Of a DNA stretch of 64,000 nt, positions 52,986-60,550 are shown one piece after another. The stretch is from the NCBI GenBank assembly GCA_001874335.1, contig MPDE01000013.1, forward strand, positions 62,001 through 126,000, written 5' to 3'. Under the pieces are notes generated by a model. It made no database searches. It had not been told where the DNA came from and saw nothing but the letters and a program-made list of their open reading frames with translations. The position numbers were made by a program, and so were the translations under genes. This DNA comes from Bacteroidetes bacterium MedPE-SWsnd-G2. GTDB lineage: Bacteria; Bacteroidota; Bacteroidia; Flavobacteriales; Flavobacteriaceae. The stretch's first letter is position 1. Each line of letters begins with the position of its first letter.

Positions 52986-55900
52986 TTTTAGTGATTCAAC
53001 AAAAGCATTAAACTTGGTAATTAATTTTAATAAATTCTCGATATCAAAACTATCTATGGACGTCTGTAAAGATTTGCTATAATCTATAAGGCCCTGCACG
53101 TTATACGTGGTCCCAACTTTCAACAACCTGTCAGAAAATGCATGAAAATCATCCATGGCTTGGTGCTCTTTTAGCTTGTTATTGTCACTTACTAAGTTGT
53201 CTAACTCATTTAAAAATGAGGTCTTTTGTGTTTTTGTGAGTGTAATTTTAGAGTTTGAATTGGATTCTATTATGTCTTCAGAATTAGAAGTTATATTAGA
53301 AGGTAAAAACTTCGCCATACAGGAGACTAATTCTTGAACTTTAACGGGTTTTGTCAAAAATTCATCAAATTTATAACGTTTGGCTTTTTCAATATTAAAC
53401 TCCATTACAGATGCCGAAGTACCAATAATCGGAATATCTGAAAACTTTTTATTTTCCTTGATAGTTTTGATAAATGTGAAGCCATCCATCTTAGGCATTC
53501 TTAAATCGGTGATGACCAAATTTATAGTTGTTTTTGCCATTATATCAAGAGCTTCAATACCATTTTCGGCCTCCAATAAAATAAAGTTATAATGGCTAAG
53601 GGCACCTTTAATGTACTTACGATTATCTATAACATCATCCACAATTAAAATGGTAGCTTGATCAAAAGTAATATGGCCTAAATCTGTTTGTGTTTCAGAT
53701 TCCTTATATATTCCTTCGTTAGTAAATTCTATATTTTTTAATACTAAACTAAACGTGCTGCCTATTCCTTCTTCGCTTTCTACGAGTAAATCGCCATTCA
53801 TTAGTTCAGCCAAATTTTTAGAAATTGCTAAACCAAGACCAGTGCCTCCAAACTTTTTAGTGATTTCACCATCTTGTTGTGTAAAGGTGTGAAATAGGTT
53901 TTTCTTAAAACTATCCGATATTCCTATTCCTGTATCTTGCACAGAAATCCTTAAGTCGATATGCTCGTCTTTAGGTTTTAGACCGTCAACTTTTATCTTA
54001 ATTTCACCTTCTTCTGTAAATTTAACGGCATTGTTAATGAGGTTTATAAGTATTTGACGCAATCTTATCTCATCGGTTTTGACAAATTTTGGAGTATGCT
54101 CATCAATTTCAATGTTTAGTTTAAGTCCTTTGTCTTGTACTTTTAACGAGAATATGCTTCTCATTTCTTCCAGTAAAATTTCTAAATTGAAATAAGTCAG
54201 GTCTAATTCTATTTTTCCTGCTTCAATTTTTGAAAAATCCAGGATGTCGTTTATAAGCCATAATAAGCTTTTACCGCTTGATTTAATTGAGCTTACATAA
54301 CTTTTTTCTATGTCAGACTGAACTAATTTTTCAAGCAATTCTGAAAACCCAAGGACGGCGTTCATCGGGGTTCTTATTTCGTGACTCATATTGGCAAGAA
54401 AAGACGATTTTGATTGATTGGCTTGATCAGCTTGTTCCTTGGCATCTTTTAAATCTTTTTCAATAGCCTTTAATTCAGATATATCAACAACCCAGCTTAA
54501 AAGTGCATCTTCACCATTAAAGTTTATTTTGTTGGTGCTTAACAAAGCATCGATAACCTCCTGCTCTTTGTTATAATATTGAATTTGATAACCTGTTAGT
54601 GCGTTTTCATCCTGTAATTTGAGCATTAAATCCTCTCTGGCCTTTTCATTTATGTATCTGTTTTTTACAGAATCTCCGGTAGACAAACCAAATACCTCAT
54701 GAAATTTTCTATTGGTGTATTTTGCTTCTCCATCAACCGAAATTATTACTGCAATAGGACTGTAATCAAGAAACTCTTGAAGTTGAGCTCTTTCCTTTTG
54801 GATTTCAATTTCCAATTGTTTTCGCTCTGAAATATCGAAAATTGTTCCCACTAAAAACTCAGGAGAACCATCGGTTTTATAATTAGATTGCCCTTGAGAG
54901 CGTACATACCTATAAGTACCATTTTTATGGAGAATACGATATTCGTTAATGATAGGCAAATTGTTTTCTATAGCTTGTGTTACATTTTTCGATATTTGTT
55001 CTCTGTCTTCTGGGTGTACTATATCATCAAATGTCATTTCTGGATTTTCACCTAAAAAAGACGCGCTGGTATATCCTGTAAAACGTTCAATTTCGTCACT
55101 GATAAAATACATATCCCAAGGTGAGGTAAGTCCGCAGCGATAAACTACTCCTGGCATGGTTCTCACCAAGGATTTAAAAAGTTTTTCACTTCTTGCTATT
55201 TGCTCTTCAGCTTCTTTCCGTTCTGTTACATCATAGAAAGTCGCTAAGAAATTATCATTGATAATTGTGCCTCCAATTATTACAGTTTTTTCCTGTCCAC
55301 TTTTACAAGTTACCTTGTATTCATTAGATTCAATATTCGAATTTGATGCTTTGGCCACCCTAGTCACTTCATTCCATTTTTCAAGAACACGGGCTCTATA
55401 TTTTGGGTCTGGGTAAGCTTTTATCCACCAAGCCTCTAAATTTGGAGTATCCTCAATAGTGTATCCAAATACCTCAGTAAACTGTTCGTTAATTAATTCA
55501 AATTCTCCTGCTTCATCAACATAACACAGGGGCAAAGTGGTAGAGTTGAACAAGGCTTTAAACTTTTGTTCACTTTCTTTGGTTATGAGTTGATTGGTTT
55601 TTAACTCATCAACTGCATTTTCTAATTGTTGGGTTCTTTCTATTACTTTTTCTTCTAATTCTTCATTCAAGGATTTAAGCTCCTGTTCTCTATTTTTTAG
55701 TTTGCTAGTCATTATGGCAAAATTTTGAGAAAGATCTCCAATCTCATCATTAGATTGCCTTTTAAATTTGGTGTCTAAATTACCCTCAATAATTTGGTCT
55801 GTAGCTTTGTTTAAGCCCAGTAATTGTTGGGTTAATTGTTTGGATACAAAATAAATAATGGTAATAAAAAGCAGTAACATCAAAATAAAGAATAGTGACA

Positions 55901-57464
55901 TTCTAAAAATTATATTTTGTATTGGAGCCATAATTTCAGAACGATTAACTCCCATAAAAAATACCCATTCAGCTATTTCGATAGGATTGTAAATGGTTTG
56001 AAACGAGTCTCCACCAATTAAATCTACTTCCTTATATCCTGAATTCCCTTTTAGCATTTCTTCAGCCAAATCAGTTCTGTCTGATTGCCTCATTGATCTG
56101 GAATCACCTTGCTCATATATACTTTGACCAATAACCTGATTGTTATATGAGGTGAAAATATAGTTTCCTGTTGAGCTTAAAACACCATAGGCGAAATTTT
56201 GAAGGTCTTCACTAACAAAAAGTGTATCGAAGTTAGAAACAGGAATATCGATGGCTACAACTGCCCACACTTCATCAAATTTAAAAACAGGTAAGGAATA
56301 GGTAATCATCCAAGTATTGGTGATGGTTTCATCTAAAAACGGATCAGACCATACCCCTTTACTGTCCAAAATGGGTTGTTGGTACCATTGGTGAGTTTCA
56401 TCTGTATAATCATAGGCCTCCTTGCCAAAATCCATGAATAGGGTTTGTCCTTTGTTTTTATAGGCATAAGGTGCATAAAGTTTTTCTGTTTTACGGTAGG
56501 CATATGGAGCGAAAGCTATTATTAAACTTTGAATGTTTTCATTATTTGAAACTTCATTCTCTAATAAGTCGTGGATCTCTGATTCTTCTAATTGAGATTG
56601 TGTCATTAAAAAACGTCTGGTCGCTCGTGCGACCTCTTCTACATTGCTCAATTTTTTTTCAAGGATATTTGTGTTATGCCAACTTATTTCTTTTAGTTTT
56701 AGGTAAGATTCCTCGAAGGTGGCCATTTTAACTAAGTAGATGTTATAGGAGGCTAGGAATAGATATAATAAACTTAATGGCAAGATAATATAGAATGATA
56801 ATCGTCTTGTGATTGAAGACTCTATCCATTGTTTTCCTGTTGTTGCGTACCAAAGCCCAACTAAAACTCCAATTCCAACGGCCATAAATCCAAATGCCGT
56901 ATGCACTGCCATTTTCGTGAATTTCCCCCAGGTATATGCTTCTTCAAAACCAATGAAATACCCCATAAAGGCAAGCGTACCCATAAACATTACTATACCA
57001 CCTAAAAGACCAACAATTGATGAGCGTCTTTTAATATTTTTTTCATTGGCATAGACCAACAGGATAATACCGGTTAACAAAAAGCAAAAGGCTGTGTTTG
57101 GGGCCATTCTTCCTTTGTGAGAGACTTTGTTGGTAATATAATGGTCCATAAAAAACTCATCTATTCCAAGGTCCCAGCCAAAAATATATTGTGAAAGTGT
57201 TAATCCCCCTAAAGCAGTGAGTAGAATGGCAAGAATAGTTACAATTCTTTTGTTATCTTTTAGTGCCGCATATAATCCCATGCCCGAAATTAAAAAGCCA
57301 AGGGCCGTATTGTATTGCATGGCAACCGCATCCGGTAAAATCTGAAGTAACGTAAGGTTTTTAGTGTACCAACCTATAATCACTACGATCCCTAAAATGA
57401 AAATGAGCAATGCCATAAATTTGGAAATCACCTTAAGAAGCCCAGAGCTTTGAGTGTTGGTCAT
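52968..57464 (-). CDS. Large hybrid sensor histidine kinase (membrane domain, Cache, HAMP, PAS x3, HK, REC)
   Basis: 1498 residues from the ATG at 57464; an in-frame TTG at 57503 is rejected. Residues ~1-245 are a multi-helix membrane domain with a threefold motif (MQYNTALGFLISG, APNTAFCFLLTG, AVHTAFGFMAVG). After a further helix comes a Cache-like periplasmic domain (~260-530, SDPFLDETITNTWMITYSLPVF), a helix, HAMP (LNKATDQIIEGNLDTKF), three PAS domains, the dimerisation domain with His1028 in NMSHEIRTPMNAVLGF, the ATPase domain and a receiver with Asp1320 (LVITDLRMPKMDGF). The C-terminal ~85 residues look like an Hpt domain without its His. It likely senses an external small molecule. Confidence 0.9.
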   Translation of the reverse strand: MTNTQSSGLLKVISKFMALLIFILGIVVIIGWYTKNLTLLQILPDAVAMQYNTALGFLISGMGLYAALKDNKRIVTILAILLTALGGLTLSQYIFGWDLGIDEFFMDHYITNKVSHKGRMAPNTAFCFLLTGIILLVYANEKNIKRRSSIVGLLGGIVMFMGTLAFMGYFIGFEEAYTWGKFTKMAVHTAFGFMAVGIGVLVGLWYATTGKQWIESSITRRLSFYIILPLSLLYLFLASYNIYLVKMATFEESYLKLKEISWHNTNILEKKLSNVEEVARATRRFLMTQSQLEESEIHDLLENEVSNNENIQSLIIAFAPYAYRKTEKLYAPYAYKNKGQTLFMDFGKEAYDYTDETHQWYQQPILDSKGVWSDPFLDETITNTWMITYSLPVFKFDEVWAVVAIDIPVSNFDTLFVSEDLQNFAYGVLSSTGNYIFTSYNNQVIGQSIYEQGDSRSMRQSDRTDLAEEMLKGNSGYKEVDLIGGDSFQTIYNPIEIAEWVFFMGVNRSEIMAPIQNIIFRMSLFFILMLLLFITIIYFVSKQLTQQLLGLNKATDQIIEGNLDTKFKRQSNDEIGDLSQNFAIMTSKLKNREQELKSLNEELEEKVIERTQQLENAVDELKTNQLITKESEQKFKALFNSTTLPLCYVDEAGEFELINEQFTEVFGYTIEDTPNLEAWWIKAYPDPKYRARVLEKWNEVTRVAKASNSNIESNEYKVTCKSGQEKTVIIGGTIINDNFLATFYDVTERKEAEEQIARSEKLFKSLVRTMPGVVYRCGLTSPWDMYFISDEIERFTGYTSASFLGENPEMTFDDIVHPEDREQISKNVTQAIENNLPIINEYRILHKNGTYRYVRSQGQSNYKTDGSPEFLVGTIFDISERKQLEIEIQKERAQLQEFLDYSPIAVIISVDGEAKYTNRKFHEVFGLSTGDSVKNRYINEKAREDLMLKLQDENALTGYQIQYYNKEQEVIDALLSTNKINFNGEDALLSWVVDISELKAIEKDLKDAKEQADQANQSKSSFLANMSHEIRTPMNAVLGFSELLEKLVQSDIEKSYVSSIKSSGKSLLWLINDILDFSKIEAGKIELDLTYFNLEILLEEMRSIFSLKVQDKGLKLNIEIDEHTPKFVKTDEIRLRQILINLINNAVKFTEEGEIKIKVDGLKPKDEHIDLRISVQDTGIGISDSFKKNLFHTFTQQDGEITKKFGGTGLGLAISKNLAELMNGDLLVESEEGIGSTFSLVLKNIEFTNEGIYKESETQTDLGHITFDQATILIVDDVIDNRKYIKGALSHYNFILLEAENGIEALDIMAKTTINLVITDLRMPKMDGFTFIKTIKENKKFSDIPIIGTSASVMEFNIEKAKRYKFDEFLTKPVKVQELVSCMAKFLPSNITSNSEDIIESNSNSKITLTKTQKTSFLNELDNLVSDNNKLKEHQAMDDFHAFSDRLLKVGTTYNVQGLIDYSKSLQTSIDSFDIENLLKLITKFNAFVESLKSKITS

Positions 57465-57550
57465 AGTAGTATAAAACGAGTTTTTTATATTCGAAATATA
57501 CAAAATTCATCTTGGTAATTGCTAATTGCAAGAAGCCTAAGCTATTGGTT

Positions 57551-57895
57551 TTAAGCCGATTTTATAGAATGTTTCTCAGCAAGGTAATCTCCCCAGTCTG
57601 CAATAGATTGGATTAAAGGAATTAGAGTTTGTCCTAAATCGGTTAAAGCGTATTCCACTTTCAAAGGTGGTTTAGACGTGTATACTTTTCTTTTTACAAT
57701 ACCATCTTCTTCCAATTTTTTGAGCTGTAAACTTAAGGTGCGCTCGGTAACGGTTGGCATTTCCTTTCTTAATTCATTGTATCTTTTTGCACCGTCCATT
57801 AAGTGATAAAGGATTACTGTTTTCCATTTTCCACCTATTATTCCCATGGTTAAACTGGCACAACACGGATAATCTTTTCCTTTATATTTAAACAT
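57551..57895 (-). CDS. HxlR-family transcriptional regulator
   Basis: 114 residues with the HxlR winged-helix pattern: KYPCCASLTMGIIGGKWKT-type opening (PCCASLTMGIIGGKW near residues 9-23), RYNELRKEMPTVTERTLSLQL and LEEDGIVKRKVY. Two adjacent Cys before the helix-turn-helix are typical of redox or electrophile-sensing members. Divergent from an NADP oxidoreductase that is probably its target. Confidence 0.93.
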   Translation of the reverse strand: MFKYKGKDYPCCASLTMGIIGGKWKTVILYHLMDGAKRYNELRKEMPTVTERTLSLQLKKLEEDGIVKRKVYTSKPPLKVEYALTDLGQTLIPLIQSIADWGDYLAEKHSIKSA

Positions 57896-57942
57896 AATTC
57901 ACATTAAAAAAGGTTCTACAATAACACTACTAATATAAGGCA

Positions 57943-57975
57943 CTATACTTAATATTTAAACTATAATTAGTATAG
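57943..57975. promoter_or_regulatory. Candidate HxlR operator
   Basis: Inverted repeat CTATACT (57943-57949) and AGTATAG (57969-57975) with a 19-base A/T-rich spacer that itself contains ACTATAATTAGTATAG. Located in the divergent promoter region between regulator and oxidoreductase. Confidence 0.45.
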
Positions 57976-58121
57976 GTGTGTTAATGCTATCTAAAGAATT
58001 GATTATCAATTTAATCAGTTGCGCTTGTACTATCATTTTTGACCGTTATTGTGGGGATAAAATAGTATGCATATCTTTACTACTATAAAAGCAAAAGCAC
58101 TAAAAATCAATACGTTAGATT

Positions 58122-59108
58122 ATGAAAGCAATGATTATTAATAAATATGGTGAGGACGCTGTATTTGAACAAGAAGAAATAGCAAAACCAAGTTTAAAAA
58201 GTGGAGAAGTACTCGTGAAAATAGCTGCTTCAAGTGTGAATACAGTTGATACCATGATAAGAAAAATGGGTAAGGATTTGCCTTTATCTCCTGAAGCACC
58301 GGGACTTTTAGGGATGGATTTTGCTGGTGTTGTAGAGGAAGTGGCTGCTGATGTTTCAAATTTCAAAGTGGGAGATGAAGTGTATGGGTGTGCAGGAGGA
58401 TTAGCTGATTTGCCAGGAACTTTGGCCGATTATATTGCCGCCGATAGTAAACTTGTTGCGAAAAAAGCGAAAAATATTAGCATGAAAGAAGCGGCTGCAA
58501 TACCGTTAGTCGGGATTACAGCTTATGAAGGATTAAAGCGCGCAGGAATATCATCGGGGCAAAAAGTATTGGTTCATGGCGGTTCTGGTGGTGTTGGTCA
58601 TATTGCTTTACAATTAGCAAAATATTTTGGAGCCGAAGTATACTCAACAGGAGGAGGTGACAAGCAATTAGAACTGATACAGTCGTTAGGAGCCACACCA
58701 ATTAATTATAAAACAGAAATTGTCGAAGACTATGTGCAAAAACATACTAATGGCGCAGGGTTTGATATTGTATATGATTCTGTTGGTGCTGGAAATTTAA
58801 CCAATTCGTTTAATGCAGCTGCACTTAACGGACAAATTGCTACAACAGTCTCAATGGTCGAACTTGATTTAACGCCAGCACATTTTAAAGGCTTATCACT
58901 TCATGTGGTGTTTATGTTAATTCCTATGTTATATAATTCTAAACGAGAAACACATGGCAAAATACTTAGTGATATCACTAAAATAATTGAAGAAGGTGCT
59001 TTAAAACCTATTTTAGACGATCAGCAGTTTTCTCTTCAAGATGCCGGTAAAGCACATGCCCGATTAGAAAGTGGTCAAACCATGGGTAAGGTGGTTATTG
59101 AAAACTAA
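58122..59108 (+). CDS. NADP-dependent quinone oxidoreductase-like MDR protein
   Basis: 328 residues of the zinc-free medium-chain reductase class: AASSVNTVDTMIRK near residue 37, GMDFAGVVEEVAADVSNFKVGDEVYG near 66-91, and the nucleotide motif VLVHGGSGGVGHIALQLAKYFGAEV near 151-175. It lacks the zinc ligands of alcohol dehydrogenases. It likely reduces quinones or unsaturated carbonyls with NADPH. Divergent from the HxlR gene and probably derepressed by the same electrophiles. Confidence 0.92.
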   Translation: MKAMIINKYGEDAVFEQEEIAKPSLKSGEVLVKIAASSVNTVDTMIRKMGKDLPLSPEAPGLLGMDFAGVVEEVAADVSNFKVGDEVYGCAGGLADLPGTLADYIAADSKLVAKKAKNISMKEAAAIPLVGITAYEGLKRAGISSGQKVLVHGGSGGVGHIALQLAKYFGAEVYSTGGGDKQLELIQSLGATPINYKTEIVEDYVQKHTNGAGFDIVYDSVGAGNLTNSFNAAALNGQIATTVSMVELDLTPAHFKGLSLHVVFMLIPMLYNSKRETHGKILSDITKIIEEGALKPILDDQQFSLQDAGKAHARLESGQTMGKVVIEN

Positions 59109-59129
59109 AACGCTTAAAACTTATATTGT

Positions 59130-59169
59130 AGGTGATGACTTTGTTTAATTGTAATCAAAGTTTTCACCT
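59130..59169. terminator. Possible bidirectional terminator
   Basis: Arms AGGTGATGACTTTG (59130-59143) and CAAAGTTTTCACCT (59156-59169), 12 of 14 positions pairing, between convergent genes. No long T-run. Confidence 0.5.
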
Positions 59170-59207
59170 GCTGTTTATAATTTAAAAGTAGGAGTGAATC
59201 TCAGTAT

Positions 59208-59591
59208 TTATAACACATAATTCTCCATAAGATCTTCAAGCTCTTTTTGAGGATCGAGTGTCATCCCAGGATGGGTTTTAGAACATTGAATGATGGTACT
59301 TTTTGATGCCGCAATCCATCTAAATCTATCCGCCTGTTCAAAAGCGCCGATGGGCCCACCAGCTTTGCCACCTTGACAAATTTTATCCCAAGCTTTTAGA
59401 TAGTTTTCGATAGTTTCTATATCCACCTCATTACAAAAGCCTGAAATTCGATTTTGGTTTAAATGAAACTGCATGCCAAGAAACTTCTTGCGTTTAGAAT
59501 AAACAATAGCACCAACGTTAATAAACTCTTCACGTTCAACACGAGGTACGACTCTAATAATGGCGTATTCAAAAGTCACTCTATCTGGCAT
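59208..59591 (-). CDS. DUF3037 family protein
   Basis: 127 residues from the ATG at 59591 (MPDRVTFEYAIIRVVPRVER); a longer frame from a TTG at 59618 is rejected because the family begins here. FEYAIIRVVPRVEREEFINVGAIVY is the DUF3037 signature; a second conserved block is RFRWIAASKSTIIQCSKTHPG. The start overlaps the stop of the HipA-like gene by 11 bases, so translation is coupled. DUF3037 proteins regularly accompany HipA-like kinases. Function unknown. Confidence 0.85.
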   Translation of the reverse strand: MPDRVTFEYAIIRVVPRVEREEFINVGAIVYSKRKKFLGMQFHLNQNRISGFCNEVDIETIENYLKAWDKICQGGKAGGPIGAFEQADRFRWIAASKSTIIQCSKTHPGMTLDPQKELEDLMENYVL

Positions 59592-60360
59592 GGTTGGCTT
59601 CTTTAACAAGTTCGTCAATTTTATTAATTCTGCTACAAATAAAGGCTTTGTACGCCGCTTTAACAGCTTCAGTACTCATATCATTCATATCTGTTTCTAA
59701 CCAAGCTTCAGGAATACTTTCAATAATACGATCTACCAATTCTGGATTTAAAACTTGCTTTATGTCAATTGCTGCGGTTTCTAATTGCGTGGCTTTTGGT
59801 AATAAAACATGGTCTTTTATCAAAGGAAAAGTGCGCTCTAAATGTTGTTCCCAGGTGTTCCAATTGTGATGAAAATAAAAACTTGCACCGTGATCTATCA
59901 ACCACAACTCTTTGTTCCATTGCAATAGATTGGTGTTTTTTGCCGTGCGATCTATATTACTAATAATACTGTCTAATAACACAACTTTCGAGGCTGTAAG
60001 GGCATCAACTTCGCCAACTAAGGGGTCGTAGGTGATGGCTCTTGATAAAAAGTGTAGCCCTAAATTTAACCCCACACTAAACTTCAGTAAATCCTGAATT
60101 TCCTCATCGGGTTCAGTTTTACTAAACGAGTTGTCCAGGTTCATCAAAACCAATTCTGGGACATGTAAACCAATTGCACGCGCCAATTCACCACCTAATA
60201 TTTCGGAAACTAAGGCGCGTTTGCCTTGTCCCGCACCACGGAATTTCAAAACGTACAAAAAATCATCGTCAGCTTTTACAATGGCGGGCATGGAGCCACC
60301 TTCCCGCAAGGGGTTAAGGTATTGCACCACATCAACGGTTCTCAGGTCTAAAGTTTTCAC
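59581..60360 (-). CDS. HipA-like kinase-fold protein
   Basis: 259 residues from a GTG start; an ATG two bases earlier runs out of frame into a stop. Kinase-like features are the nucleotide Lys in FLYVLKFRGAGQGKRALVSE (Lys39), the catalytic loop NIDRTAKNTN with Asp137 and Asn142, and the metal Asp156 in WLIDHGASFYFHH, where HipA has its activation segment. It is shorter than E. coli HipA (440 residues) and lacks the N-terminal subdomain. Paired with DUF3037 rather than a HipB antitoxin, so a persistence toxin role should not be assumed. Cytoplasmic. Confidence 0.85.
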   Translation of the reverse strand: MKTLDLRTVDVVQYLNPLREGGSMPAIVKADDDFLYVLKFRGAGQGKRALVSEILGGELARAIGLHVPELVLMNLDNSFSKTEPDEEIQDLLKFSVGLNLGLHFLSRAITYDPLVGEVDALTASKVVLLDSIISNIDRTAKNTNLLQWNKELWLIDHGASFYFHHNWNTWEQHLERTFPLIKDHVLLPKATQLETAAIDIKQVLNPELVDRIIESIPEAWLETDMNDMSTEAVKAAYKAFICSRINKIDELVKEANHAR

Positions 60361-60451
60361 ATTGCGAAGATATAAAGAATTACAGCGACCTGTGAAATCT
60401 AAATAAAAATTGAGGTAACGAGATGGCTAACGTTTTGCTTTTTAGTTAATT

Positions 60452-60488
60452 GTAAGAAATAATTTGTAAATTGAGGTAAATTTCTTAC
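60452..60488. repeat. Inverted repeat upstream of the patatin gene
   Basis: Perfect nine-base arms GTAAGAAAT (60452-60460) and ATTTCTTAC (60480-60488) with a 19-base spacer, 62 bases before the patatin start. May be an operator or a leader hairpin. Confidence 0.5.
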
Positions 60489-60550
60489 TCTTCAATTATT
60501 GGTTTGTTTAAATCGATGTTGAGTTAGGAGTAGATCGTAAAACCAAAATT

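Noticed and set aside
57465-57503. TTG start for the hybrid kinase
   Set aside because: An in-frame ATG at 57464 is followed directly by the membrane domain, and a near-consensus -7 element overlaps the longer version.
59592-59618. TTG start for the DUF3037 gene
   Set aside because: The family begins at the ATG at 59591; the longer start would only extend the overlap with the kinase gene.
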